Below, piece after piece: positions 42,983 through 51,355 of a stretch of 64,000 nt of DNA; within the stretch, counting starts at the first letter, position 1; every line of letters begins with the position of its first letter. The notes under the pieces are model-generated. The model saw only the letters and a program-made list of their open reading frames with translations. It made no database searches and was not told the DNA's origin. This DNA comes from Microtetraspora fusca (GTDB lineage Bacteria > Actinomycetota > Actinomycetes > Streptosporangiales > Streptosporangiaceae), in contig NZ_BBYK01000071.1 in NCBI RefSeq assembly GCF_001570365.1, positions 1-64,000 on the forward strand, read 5' to 3'. Made by a program: the position numbers and the translations under genes.

Positions 42983-43587
42983 GTCGCCTCCGTGAACCTG
43001 ACCCTGGTGCCCGGACGCAGCAGGGCGGGCGGGTCGGCGTCCAGATCCCACACCACCGCCTCCGTACGGCCGATGAGCTGCCAGCCACCGGGGGACTCGC
43101 GCGGGTAGACGGCGCTGAACCCGGCCGCCAGCGCCACCGATCCGGCGGGCACGCGGACCCGCGACTCGGCCCGCCGGGGGACGGCCAGCCGCGGGTCGCC
43201 GCCGGTCAGGTACCCGAAACCGGGAGAGAAGCCGCAGAACGCGACCGTCCAGGGAGTGGCCGTGTGCGCGGCCACGATCTCGCGCTCCGCCAGCCCGGTC
43301 AGCGCGGCCACGTCCTTGAGATCCGCGCCGTCGTAGACCACCGGAATCCGCACCTCGCCCGCGTCACCGCGCGCCCCGGGTGTGGGCCGTACGGAACGTA
43401 GCGCGGACTCGATCGCCCGCGGCGTCGCCGGGGGCTCGAACCGGACCAGCAGCGTTCGGGCCGCCGGGACGATGTCGACGACGCCCTCCGGCGGGCTCGC
43501 GACGAGGGCGTCGTAGAACGCGACGACCTCGCCGAGGTCGTCCAGTTCGGCGAGCAGGGCACGGTCGCCGCAGTGGCGCAGCCGCAT
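42979..43587 (-). CDS. pxpB: 5-oxoprolinase subunit PxpB
   Basis: A 202-residue protein of the KipI/PxpB family. MRLRHCGDRALLAELDD at the N-terminus and FCGFSPGFGYLTGGDPRLAVPRR near the centre are diagnostic. It partners PxpC to activate 5-oxoproline with ATP, and PxpA finishes ring opening. The start follows gaggaggcccg. Its stop overlaps the first mini-ORF, not pxpC itself. In simpler operons pxpB and pxpC are directly adjacent. Confidence 0.92.
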   Translation of the reverse strand: MRLRHCGDRALLAELDDLGEVVAFYDALVASPPEGVVDIVPAARTLLVRFEPPATPRAIESALRSVRPTPGARGDAGEVRIPVVYDGADLKDVAALTGLAEREIVAAHTATPWTVAFCGFSPGFGYLTGGDPRLAVPRRAESRVRVPAGSVALAAGFSAVYPRESPGGWQLIGRTEAVVWDLDADPPALLRPGTRVRFTEAT

Positions 43588-43599
43588 CGGGCCTCCTCG

Positions 43600-44376
43600 T
43601 CAGACCCGGCTGAACGGCGTGAGGTCGATGCCCGCCGCCTCCAGCGCGGCGCGGACGCCGCGCGCGATGGCCACCGCGTCCGGGCTGTCGCCGTGCACGC
43701 AGATCGAGTCGCCGCGCACGACCAGGGGGTCTCCGGCCACGTCGGTGATGGGCTCGCCGCGCGCCATCCGCACGCACCGCTCGGCCACGACGCCGGGGTC
43801 GTGGACGAGGGCGCCCGGCCGGTCGCGCGGCACGAGCGTTCCCTCCGGCGTGTACGCCCGGTCGGCGAAGCACTCGGTGACCGCGGTCAGCCCGGCCCGC
43901 TCGGCGCGGCGCAGCCAGGCGGAGCCGGGCAGGCCGAGCACCGGCAGCCCGGGGTCGAAGGCGCGTACGGCGGCCACGACGGCGGCGGCCTGCTCCTCGT
44001 GCCGGACGATGGCGTTGTAGAGCGCGCCGTGCGGCTTCACGTAGCCGACCCGGCCGCCGGCCGCGCGGGCGAACGCCTCGAGGGCGCCGATCTGGTAGAG
44101 CACGTCGTCGGCGAGCTCGCCGGGCGGCACCTCGATGAAGCGCCGCCCGAAACCGGCCAGGTCGCGGTATCCGACCTGGGCGCCGATCGCCACGCCGCGC
44201 TCGACCGCGGTCTCGCACGTGCGGCGCATGATCGAGGGGTCCCCGGCGTGGAAGCCGCAGGCCACGTTGGCGCTGGTGACGATCGTCAGCAGGGCGTCGT
44301 CGTCGCCGAGGGGCCACCGGCCGAAGCCCTCGCCGAGGTCGGAGTTGAGGTCGATGCGAGTGGTCGGGTCAGCCAC
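43600..44376 (-). CDS. pxpA: 5-oxoprolinase subunit PxpA (LamB/YcsF)
   Basis: About 258 residues. [16 protein letters not shown] and [18 protein letters not shown] are the family motifs, and VKPHGALYN contributes to the active site. GTG 44376 after ggagctgacc is chosen because it gives the family's usual length; the frame is open to 44451 with weaker signals. First gene of the leftward pxpABC operon. A GntR operator lies about 55 bp upstream of the start. Confidence 0.93.
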   Translation of the reverse strand: MADPTTRIDLNSDLGEGFGRWPLGDDDALLTIVTSANVACGFHAGDPSIMRRTCETAVERGVAIGAQVGYRDLAGFGRRFIEVPPGELADDVLYQIGALEAFARAAGGRVGYVKPHGALYNAIVRHEEQAAAVVAAVRAFDPGLPVLGLPGSAWLRRAERAGLTAVTECFADRAYTPEGTLVPRDRPGALVHDPGVVAERCVRMARGEPITDVAGDPLVVRGDSICVHGDSPDAVAIARGVRAALEAAGIDLTPFSRV

Positions 44377-44429
44377 GGTCAGCTCCAGAGGGCGGCTTGT
44401 CGGGTTGATCGCCCTCATAGCGAACGTAA

Positions 44430-44446
44430 GGATTGTTGAACAATCC
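44430..44446. promoter_or_regulatory. GntR (FCD) operator for the pxp operon
   Basis: ggattgttgaacaatcc is a perfect palindrome with one central base. It contains the TTGTnnAACAA-like core that FCD-type GntR regulators use. It sits between the divergent pxpA and GntR genes. Confidence 0.85.
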
Positions 44447-44556
44447 GGCAATCCCTCTGTGGGTAGATTCTTCGATCGCCAGAGTTATCGGGGAGTCCCG
44501 TCGCGTCCTAAGCTCGGGGTTCCAGGTCCTGCGCGTTTCCTGAGAGAAGGGCTGCG

Positions 44557-45258
44557 GTGATGACCGCGACGGCGGAGTGGGCGAGCCGGCTGAGCGCCGC
44601 CAGGCCGGCGCTCGAACGGGCCAGCACCGCCGAACTGGTCGCCGGCGTCCTGCGCGAGAGCGTCATCGAGGGCTCACTCCCCCCGGGCACGCGCCTGTCG
44701 GAAGAGGTCATCGGCCAGGCGCTCGGCGTCTCGCGCAACACGCTCCGCGAGGCGTTCCGACTGCTCTCCCACGAGAACCTGCTCGTCCACGAGTTCCATC
44801 GCGGGATGTTCGTCCGCAGGCTGACCGCCGCCGACGTGGCCGACATCTACCGGATGCGCCGCCCGCTCGAAGCCGCCGGCTTGCGCGCCGCGGGCTCCGC
44901 CCCGGCGGAAGCCGTACGCGAGGTGGCACGCCGGATCGAGGAGGGCCGGGCGGCGGCCGAGGCAGGCGACTGGGTCGGGGTCGGCACGGCCAACATGCGC
45001 TTCCACGCGGCCGTCGCCGCGCTGCTCGGCAGCCGCCGGGTGGACGAGGCCATGGCCCGCATCCTGGCCGAGCTGCGCCTGGCCTTCCACATGATGGGCG
45101 AGCCCCGGCCGTTCCACGAGCCGTATCTCGACGACAACGCGCGGATCGCCGCCCTGCTCGCCGAGGGGGAGTACGAGCGGGCGGCGGACGTGCTGCTCGC
45201 CTATCTCGACGCCGCCGAGGCCCAGCTTCTCGCGACGTACGACGAACGATCCTCCTGA
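44557..45258 (+). CDS. GntR family regulator, FCD type
   Basis: About 233 residues. The winged helix is PPGTRLSEEVIGQALGVSRN followed by TLREAFRLL. The FCD domain follows (YRMRRPLEAAGLRAAG, NMRFHAAVAALLGSRRVDEA, with metal-binding His in FHAAVA). It likely represses or controls the pxpABC operon in response to a carboxylate such as 5-oxoproline. The GTG-ATG start (44557/44560) follows gagaagggctgc. It is divergent from pxpA across a gap holding its putative operator. Confidence 0.9.
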   Translation: MMTATAEWASRLSAARPALERASTAELVAGVLRESVIEGSLPPGTRLSEEVIGQALGVSRNTLREAFRLLSHENLLVHEFHRGMFVRRLTAADVADIYRMRRPLEAAGLRAAGSAPAEAVREVARRIEEGRAAAEAGDWVGVGTANMRFHAAVAALLGSRRVDEAMARILAELRLAFHMMGEPRPFHEPYLDDNARIAALLAEGEYERAADVLLAYLDAAEAQLLATYDERSS

Positions 45259-45267
45259 CCGGGCGGG

Positions 45268-45609
45268 TCATGCGGCGGCCCGGACCAGCCGCTCGCCGGA
45301 TCGCCTGGCCAGGCCGAGGACGCGCGGCAGGTCCACGCCGACCAGGCGCCCGCCCCGCTTGACCACCTCGCCCCCGACGATCACCGTGTCCACGTTGCGC
45401 ACGCCGGCGGCCGTGGCGACCGCCCCGACCGCGTCGAGCATCGGGGCGAGGTTGGGCAGATTGGTGTCGAGCACCACCACGTCGGCCCGCATGACGGCGA
45501 ACATGTCGCCCGGCACCGCCGCCACTGTGTCAACGCCGAGCCCGGTCGGGATGCCGAACCGGCGCAGCCGTCCGATCTCGGGTGAGCCGTGGCCCATCAG
45601 CGACTCCAC
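45268..45609 (-). pseudogene. Amidohydrolase remnant
   Basis: Protein homology runs from VESLMGHGSPEIGRL through GLGVDTVAAVPGDMFAVMR and then jumps to ADVVVLDTNLPNLAPMLDAV and VDTVIVGGEVVKRGG. In intact amidohydrolases about 90 residues lie between the MFAVMR and ADVVVL segments, so there is an internal deletion at about 45487. The N-terminal half, with its metal-binding HxH, is absent. Homology stops at about 45609, where a MarR fragment begins on the other strand. It is a decayed gene. Confidence 0.75.
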
Positions 45610-45610
45610 G

Positions 45611-45742
45611 GCGCACCGGGAGCTGTTCGCGCCCGTCCCCGAGGCATCCGTGCGCGCGCTCGCCGACGTGCTGCGCGACGTCCTGCTCGCGCTCGGGGAC
45701 CGGCCCGACGACACGTCCTGCCGGAGAGCGCGGCCGGCCTGA
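45611..45742 (+). pseudogene. MarR-type regulator C-terminal remnant
   Basis: From 45611 the forward frame reads AHRELFAPVPEASVRALADV, then LRDVLLALGDRPDD, ending at TGA 45742. This resembles the last two helices of MarR-family regulators. No start codon or DNA-binding helix precedes it. It abuts the amidohydrolase remnant within two bases, marking a rearrangement join. Confidence 0.55.
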
Positions 45743-45755
45743 TCGGCCGGGTTTT

Positions 45756-47000
45756 CTAGGTGAGGGAGTCGTAGACGGCTTCGGCGAGACGGTAGGCCCG
45801 GAGGTTGCCGGCCACCGACCCGGCCATGCGGTTCATCGTGTACGCCATGGCGAGGCCATGCTCGACGTCCCCGAGGCCCAGGGAGCCGCCCATGCCGGTG
45901 TGGCCGAACGCCGACTCCACCCCGCGCGCGGGCGTGAGGAAGGTCATCGCCGGACGCATGTAGCCGAGGCCGAAGGCGCTGTCCACGTACAGGACCCGGT
46001 CGAGACCGCCGACACGCGAGCGCATCGCGTCGCTCAGAGTGGAGGGTGCGAGGATCTCGCCGGCGACCAGAGCACGGTAGAAACCGGCCAGCGCCCGCGC
46101 GGTGGTGACCATGCCGAGCGCGGGCCAGCCCGCGCGCAGGATCACCGGGTGGTTGCCGCCGCCGGGCAGCTTGTGGATGGGCGGGTTGCCGAGCGCCCGG
46201 TTCATCAGGCTGTCCTTGTCCTGTGCCGCGGCGGCCACCGCGGCCATCGGGTCGTCCGCGACACCGGCTCCGCCCGCAGGTGCCGTACGCTCTCCCGCCC
46301 GGGGCGCTTGCTCTCCGGCCGGGGCCGTACGCTCTCCCACACGCTCTCCGGCAGAGAGGCGGGCGGCGCGAGCCGCGACGTCGGGTGGGGCGCCGAGCCA
46401 GAGGTCGAGCTCGCGAGGCACGGCGATCTCCGCCGCGACCAACTCTCCCGTGGACATGCCGGTGACCCTGCGGATGAGCTCGTCGACCAGGAAGCCGTAC
46501 GTCACGGCGTGGTAGCCGTGCGCCGTTCCGGGCTCCCAGAGCGGTGCCTGCGTGGCGAGCCGGTCCGCGATCGCGGGCAGGTCCTCGAACTCCTCCAGAG
46601 GGACCGGCTCCTCGATCACGGGCAGGCCGGCCTGATGGGTGAGCACGTGCTCGACGGTCACACGGGCCTTATCGTTGCGGGCGAACTCCGGCCAGTACGC
46701 GCTGACGGGGGAGTGGACGTCGACCAGGCCCCGCTCCACGAGCAGCAGCAGGCCGGTGGCCGCGACGGCCTTGGTGCACGAGTAGGCGAGCACCGGTGTG
46801 TCGGCCTCCCAGGGGCGCCCCGTGTGCCGGTCGGCCACGCCGCCCCAGAGGTCGACGACGGGCTCGCCGTCGAGGAAGACCGCGAAGGCCGCGCCCAACT
46901 CCTCGCCGTCGGAGAAATGCCGGTCGAAGACCTCGCGTACCCGGGAGAATCGCGGGTCGCAGTGTCCGGACGTGGTCATGCGGTGATCGCCAACTGTCAT
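45756..47000 (-). CDS. Serine hydrolase, beta-lactamase/esterase (EstB) family
   Basis: About 414 residues, a penicillin-binding-protein fold with catalytic Ser74-x-x-Lys77 in LAYSCTKAVAATG. GYHAVTYGFLVDELI supplies the Tyr motif, and FGHTGMGGSLGLG the third motif. It probably acts as a carboxylesterase or D-aminopeptidase. No signal peptide is seen. Residues about 240-270 contain GERTAPAGEQAPRAGERTAP, a repeated insert not common to the family. ATG 47000 after cagggacgg is preferred over 46979. It is preceded by the ArsR gene. Confidence 0.87.
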   Translation of the reverse strand: MTVGDHRMTTSGHCDPRFSRVREVFDRHFSDGEELGAAFAVFLDGEPVVDLWGGVADRHTGRPWEADTPVLAYSCTKAVAATGLLLLVERGLVDVHSPVSAYWPEFARNDKARVTVEHVLTHQAGLPVIEEPVPLEEFEDLPAIADRLATQAPLWEPGTAHGYHAVTYGFLVDELIRRVTGMSTGELVAAEIAVPRELDLWLGAPPDVAARAARLSAGERVGERTAPAGEQAPRAGERTAPAGGAGVADDPMAAVAAAAQDKDSLMNRALGNPPIHKLPGGGNHPVILRAGWPALGMVTTARALAGFYRALVAGEILAPSTLSDAMRSRVGGLDRVLYVDSAFGLGYMRPAMTFLTPARGVESAFGHTGMGGSLGLGDVEHGLAMAYTMNRMAGSVAGNLRAYRLAEAVYDSLT

Positions 47001-47156
47001 GGCCGTCCCTGGTCGAGAAGCGCTCGCTCGGCAACCGACCCTAACAAGGACGGCCCCTCCCTCCCAGAGGGCCGGACGACCCGCCCCCATGGGGGCGACG
47101 ATCATGGCCTGGCACGGCCGGACCAGCGCCACCCTTCCGGACGTTGAGGAGCAGCG

Positions 47157-47492
47157 TCACAACGTGCCGTTGTTCGACGACTCGGCCACGGCGAGGCGCA
47201 GGATCGGGTCGAGCAGGCCGGGGAAGCGGTCGCTCAGGTCGTCGGCGCGTGGCCGGATCCGCCGGTGCCGGCCGTCGACGGTCATGCTGATCAGTCCGGC
47301 CTCGCGCATGATCCGCCAATGGTTGGAAAGCGTCGACATCGGCACATTCAAACCGTCGGCGAGAGCCGAACAGGTCGACTCGGGCTTGGCCCAGGCGCGT
47401 CGCATCAACTCCAAACGCACCGGATCACCCAGCGCGTGCAGCACTGGCGCGAGCGTCAGTGACTCGCAAGCGGGCTCCGGTAGTGGTCGCAT
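47157..47492 (-). CDS. ArsR family helix-turn-helix regulator
   Basis: A 111-residue winged-helix protein: GDPVRLELMRRAWAKPEST, SALADGLNVPMSTLSNHWRI and GLISMTVDGRHRRIRPR. There is a Cys in the recognition-helix region (ESTCSALAD) but no full metal-binding set, so it may not sense metal. It is divergent from an MFS transporter, with a GTTCGA/TCGAAC inverted repeat between. It is the probable repressor of the transporter. Confidence 0.9.
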   Translation of the reverse strand: MRPLPEPACESLTLAPVLHALGDPVRLELMRRAWAKPESTCSALADGLNVPMSTLSNHWRIMREAGLISMTVDGRHRRIRPRADDLSDRFPGLLDPILRLAVAESSNNGTL

Positions 47493-47511
47493 GCCTCGAT
47501 GTTACCGCATT

Positions 47512-47536
47512 GTTCGACATTTCGGGATTATCGAAC
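47512..47536. promoter_or_regulatory. Candidate ArsR operator
   Basis: gttcga (47512-47517) and tcgaac (47531-47536) form an inverted repeat spaced by 13 bp in the ArsR/MFS gap. Confidence 0.65.
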
Positions 47537-47576
47537 TATCGTCTGCGGGAGCATCCGCCTCAGGGAGGGAACAGGG

Positions 47577-49049
47577 GTGACCGCACACGAAGGTGCAACG
47601 AAAGCCGGATCGTATGAGGCCGCAGGCATTCGATCGAACCGGGCAGCGTTGCTTACAGCGACCTGCCTGGGTCAGTTCATGGTGCTGCTCGACAGCACGA
47701 TTGTCGGCGCGGCGCTACCCGATATGCAGCAGCGGTTGCACACCCAACTGACCGGTTTGCAATGGATTGTCGACGCCTACGTGCTGCTGGTCGCCATGCT
47801 GTTGTTGTCCGGTGGCGTCTTCGCCGACCGCTTCGGCCGCAAGCGGGTGTTCCTGGCCGGCGTCATGGTGTTCACCGTCGCGTCCGTGCTGTGCTCCGTC
47901 GCGCCGTCGATCGGTTGGCTGATCACCGGACGGGTGGTGCAGGGCATCGGGGCCGCGGCGCTGAGCCCCGCCTCGCTGGCCTTGCTCGCCGCTGCGTATC
48001 CCGTTCCGCAGGAACGCGTCAAGGCCATCGGGCTGTGGGCCGGATTCAGCGGAATCGGCCTGGCCGCCGGGCCGTTGGCCGGTGGCATTCTGGTGGATGT
48101 CTTTGGCTGGCCCGCCATCTTCCTCGTCAATGTGCCCATCGGCGGGGCCCTGCTGCTGGCGGGTCTGCGCGCGCTGGGCGAGTCCCGCAATCCGAGCGCG
48201 CCGGCGATCGATATCCCGGGGACGGTCCTGTCCGTCGTGGGTGTGGGGGCGCTGACCTTTGGGCTGATCGAGGGCGGCTCTCGTGGCTGGACCTCGCCGG
48301 TGATTTTGGGCAGCTTCGCCGTCGCGGCGGTGCTCCTCGCCGTCTTCGTCGTCGTCGAAGGACGTGGGTCGGCGCCGATGCTGCCGCTGCGGCTGTTCCG
48401 GCAGCGGCTGTTCACGGTGTCCAACGCAGCGATGGCCGTGGTGGGTTTCGCGCTCATGGGTTCGTCGTTCTTCTTCTCCCAGTTCTTCGTGTACGTCCAG
48501 GGCAGTTCGATTCTGCGCGCCGGCCTGCAAACCTTGCCTATTTCGCTCGCCATGGTGATCGTCAGCCCGTTCGCGGGCCGGTTCGCCGCCAGGTACAGCT
48601 TTCGGATCGTGGTCACCGTCGGCCTGGCGCTGGCCGGGCTGGGGTTGCTGGCGCTGGGCTTCGTGCATGCGGACACCGGCTACGGGAACGTGTGGTGGCG
48701 GCTGGCGATCGTCGGCGTCGGTTTCGCTCTGACCATGTCCCCGCTGACCGGCGCCGCCATCCAGGCGGTCAGCCCGCGGGAGGGGGGCCTCGCATCGGGT
48801 ATCAGCAGCACCACCCGGCAGATCGGCGCGGTGCTCGGCGTGGCGGTGCTCGGAGCCATCGTCCGTACCCGGGAATCCGGTGGCGCGTCCTTCGAGGCCG
48901 GCCTCAACAGCGCCTTCGTCGCGGCCGGCGCCGTCACCTTGGCCGGCGCCGTGTTCACCGGCCTGTGGCTGGTGAGGTCCAAGCCCGCGGAAGTCTCCGG
49001 ACCGCAGGCGCAAACCACCGACTCACCCACGATCACGACACCGTCCTGA
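47577..49049 (+). CDS. MFS efflux transporter, DHA2 family
   Basis: About 490 residues with 14 predicted helices. The GTG start at 47577 after agggaggg is better than the longer frame to 47499. MVLLDSTIVGAALPDMQQRL and GVFADRFGRKRVFLAGVMVF (motif A) are typical of the drug-efflux type. Codon use is slightly unlike its neighbours (more TTG and ATT codons), suggesting a different history. The divergent ArsR gene suggests regulated expression. Substrate unknown. Confidence 0.9.
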   Translation: MTAHEGATKAGSYEAAGIRSNRAALLTATCLGQFMVLLDSTIVGAALPDMQQRLHTQLTGLQWIVDAYVLLVAMLLLSGGVFADRFGRKRVFLAGVMVFTVASVLCSVAPSIGWLITGRVVQGIGAAALSPASLALLAAAYPVPQERVKAIGLWAGFSGIGLAAGPLAGGILVDVFGWPAIFLVNVPIGGALLLAGLRALGESRNPSAPAIDIPGTVLSVVGVGALTFGLIEGGSRGWTSPVILGSFAVAAVLLAVFVVVEGRGSAPMLPLRLFRQRLFTVSNAAMAVVGFALMGSSFFFSQFFVYVQGSSILRAGLQTLPISLAMVIVSPFAGRFAARYSFRIVVTVGLALAGLGLLALGFVHADTGYGNVWWRLAIVGVGFALTMSPLTGAAIQAVSPREGGLASGISSTTRQIGAVLGVAVLGAIVRTRESGGASFEAGLNSAFVAAGAVTLAGAVFTGLWLVRSKPAEVSGPQAQTTDSPTITTPS

Positions 49050-49128
49050 CCCGTCTGGCTCGCACTCACGCCCAACCACCGGGGTGGCCGGGCGCCCGGG
49101 TCTTACTCGCCGAAGCGGGTGTGGCGGC

Positions 49129-49821
49129 TCAAGCGTCGCGATGGGCACCCTGGCGGGTCACCTTCGACGCGCCGTCGTCGGAGCAGGGGGTCACGTCGAG
49201 GATGCGGGTGGACTCCGACTCCTGGGCCAGGCGGCGCAACACGTCGAACGCCTTGCCGTACAGCACCTCACAGATCACCAGCGTCTCGACGGCGACATCT
49301 CGGGGGCCGTCGAAGGGGATCTTGGTGATGTCGAGGTCGCGGACGAGGTCGTGCGCGGCCGACGCGTACGGCAGCAGGTCCTCCTGGGAGGTGGGCATCC
49401 CGAGGCGCTTCAGTGTGACGACGGTCTGCGCCAGCTCGTTCCGCGTGGGAGCCAGCGGGTGGACGCCCCAGCCGAGGTCCGCGATCATGCGGTCGACCAG
49501 CTCTCTGGCCTCGCGCCAGTCCTCGTCCTCCGGGTGCGGCTCGACCGGCGTGGAGAGCGCGTAGTGCGCGGTGCCGAGCATGTCGTGGAAGTCGATCCGC
49601 TCGTCGTCCACGGCGGCGATGACCTGGCGGATCGCCGCGACCGGCAGCCGGCCGACCTCCAGTAGCGCCCTGATCAGCCGCAGCCGGCGCAGGTGCTCCT
49701 GGTCGTACTCCGCCCGAGTGGCCGACGTCTGGTCGCCCTGGGGGAGCAGCCCCTCGCGCAGGTAGTACTTGATCGTCGGGATCGGGACCCCGGATTCGGC
49801 GCTGAGCTGGGAGATTCGCAT
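49129..49821 (-). CDS. MerR family transcriptional regulator
   Basis: About 230 residues. The MerR helix-turn-helix is MRISQLSAESGVPIPTIKYYL followed by REGLLP. The dimerisation helix is RLRLIRALLEVGRLPVAAIRQVI. The rest is a helical effector-binding region of a kind not recognised. ATG 49821 is used. It is divergent from DUF4188, and the gap has several TATCCA motifs, likely its binding sites. Confidence 0.88.
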   Translation of the reverse strand: MRISQLSAESGVPIPTIKYYLREGLLPQGDQTSATRAEYDQEHLRRLRLIRALLEVGRLPVAAIRQVIAAVDDERIDFHDMLGTAHYALSTPVEPHPEDEDWREARELVDRMIADLGWGVHPLAPTRNELAQTVVTLKRLGMPTSQEDLLPYASAAHDLVRDLDITKIPFDGPRDVAVETLVICEVLYGKAFDVLRRLAQESESTRILDVTPCSDDGASKVTRQGAHRDA

Positions 49822-49824
49822 GGC

Positions 49825-49894
49825 TGGATAGTACTGCTTGCCAATATCCATCGATAGCTTTACTATCCAATTATTAGGTAGCTGGGCTATCCAA
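49825..49894. promoter_or_regulatory. Repeated CTATCCA motifs in the MerR/DUF4188 gap
   Basis: ctatccaa occurs at 49863-49870 and at 49887-49894, 24 bp apart. An inverse copy, tggatag, is at 49825-49831, and atatcca lies between. Regular spacing fits a regulator that contacts several turns, as MerR does. Confidence 0.6.
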
Positions 49895-49906
49895 TGGGAG
49901 GGTGTC

Positions 49907-50362
49907 ATGCGCATGAGCGCGCGTATGGAGGGCGACTTCGTCGTCTTTCTGATCGGCATGCGGATCAACAGGTTCCGGTCCCTGCGCAGGTGGCTGCCGG
50001 TCGCCATGGCCATGCCGCCGATGATCAAGGAGTTGCGGGCGGATCCCGCGCACGGCCTGCTCGGCTTCGAGAGCTTCGTCAACGGGCGCACCACGCTCAT
50101 GGTCCAGTACTGGCGCAGCACCGAGCATCTGATGGCGTACGCGCGGGACCGCGAGGCGAGCCACTGGCCCGCCTGGAAGCGCTTCTTCCGTGAGGCGTAC
50201 AAGAGCAAGGCCGTCGGTGTCTGGCACGAGACGTACACGGTGAGCGGGTACGAGACCGTCTACGTGAACATGCCGGCGTTCGGTCTCGGCGGGGCGGGTG
50301 AGCTGGTCCCGACCAACAAGATCGGCGAGGGGGCGGCCGAGCGGCTCGCGAGTCTCCGCTGA
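49907..50362 (+). CDS. DUF4188 protein, monooxygenase-like
   Basis: About 151 residues. GLLGFESFVNGRTTLMVQYW and LMAYARDREASHWPAWKRF mark DUF4188, a family with a dimeric alpha+beta-barrel fold similar to phenylacetaldoxime dehydratase and small heme proteins. No heme-binding His motif can be confidently assigned here. ATG 49907 after gggaggg is used. It is controlled by the divergent MerR. The metabolic role is not clear. Confidence 0.85.
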   Translation: MRMSARMEGDFVVFLIGMRINRFRSLRRWLPVAMAMPPMIKELRADPAHGLLGFESFVNGRTTLMVQYWRSTEHLMAYARDREASHWPAWKRFFREAYKSKAVGVWHETYTVSGYETVYVNMPAFGLGGAGELVPTNKIGEGAAERLASLR

Positions 50363-50488
50363 CGCCGAGCGGCCGCCCGAGGTGATCGTGAACCACGAGT
50401 CAAGGATCTGTCGCGCCGTGATGTCACTAGGTTACTCTCCGTACAAGTTCGGCACACCACCGGTCAACCGGAGCACGGAGAAGCAGCC

Positions 50489-50737
50489 ATGGGCAGGCAT
50501 AGGCGCGACAGGAGCCGGCGCGACGGGGCGGGCATCGAGACCGTGTCCGATCTCATCGAGACCCTGGAGCGGTTCGACCCGGAGCTGGAGGTCCGGTTCG
50601 TGGTCCAGCCCCGGCTGCCGATGAGCTACGTGATCGGGCCGGTGACGGAGTACGACGACATCCTGTGGATCGGCGAGGCGGGGTTCGACGGCTACGTCCC
50701 GGACGATGCCGCCTTCCGGCTCGGCTGGCAGGGCTGA
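50489..50737 (+). CDS. Small hypothetical protein
   Basis: An 82-residue protein with an N-terminal basic region (MGRHRRDRSRRDG), then SDLIETLERFDPELEVRFVV and IGEAGFDGYVPDDAAFRLG. The pattern is a small globular domain with an acidic centre. It matches no family that I recognise. Codon use is that of a real gene. It follows a 126-bp gap with promoter-like spacing and stands alone. Confidence 0.7.
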   Translation: MGRHRRDRSRRDGAGIETVSDLIETLERFDPELEVRFVVQPRLPMSYVIGPVTEYDDILWIGEAGFDGYVPDDAAFRLGWQG

Positions 50738-50825
50738 GGCGCGACGGCCGGGTGCCCACGCGACGCCGGGGTCCCACCGCACGCGACGGCCGGGTTCTCG
50801 CCGCACGCGGCGGTGGTCGCGCCGC

Positions 50826-51290
50826 TCAGGTCGCGTCCGGCCGCCAGACGTAACGGACGTCCGGCTCGCGCTCCTCGTTTTCGCGGCCGTCGGTGTGCTC
50901 GACCGCGACGAACCCGTGCCGCTCGTAGAAGCGGCGGGCCGGGCCGTTGACCTGGAACGTCCACAGCTCCAGCCCGTCCGGGCAGCGTTCCTTCGCCAGC
51001 GCGACGAACCGGTCGCCGATGCCGCTCCCGCGCCGGTCGGGATCGAGGTAGAGCTGGCTGAGGAGGCCCTCGTTGAGCACCATCATCCCGACCACCGCGC
51101 CGTCCAGCGTGGCGACCCAGGTCTCGCGTGCGGGCACGACGACCTCGCGGAAGTAGGCCCGGATCTCGTCGTCGGTGTGCGCCCGGCGCACCCCCGGCAG
51201 GGCGGCGTCGTACGAGCGCAGCCACACGTCGGCCACGGCGGAGGCGTCGGCGTCGGTCGCCCGGCGCAGGATGACATCGTCGATGGTCAT
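50826..51290 (-). CDS. GNAT family N-acetyltransferase
   Basis: A 154-residue GNAT protein. LSQLYLDPDRRGSGIGDRFVALAK is the acetyl-CoA site, and TFQVNGPARRFYERHGFVAVEHTDG the C-terminal segment. Close to the amino-acid/small-molecule acetyltransferase group. The start ATG 51290 is clear; the frame upstream of it runs into the M48 protease gene as a shadow. It stands between a small hypothetical gene and the M48 gene. Confidence 0.9.
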   Translation of the reverse strand: MTIDDVILRRATDADASAVADVWLRSYDAALPGVRRAHTDDEIRAYFREVVVPARETWVATLDGAVVGMMVLNEGLLSQLYLDPDRRGSGIGDRFVALAKERCPDGLELWTFQVNGPARRFYERHGFVAVEHTDGRENEEREPDVRYVWRPDAT

Positions 51291-51355
51291 GGCGGCCACC
51301 TTCTCAGCCGGCCTCGCCCCGGCGCACCCGGAATTCCCGCCGGGGACGCGGGCCG

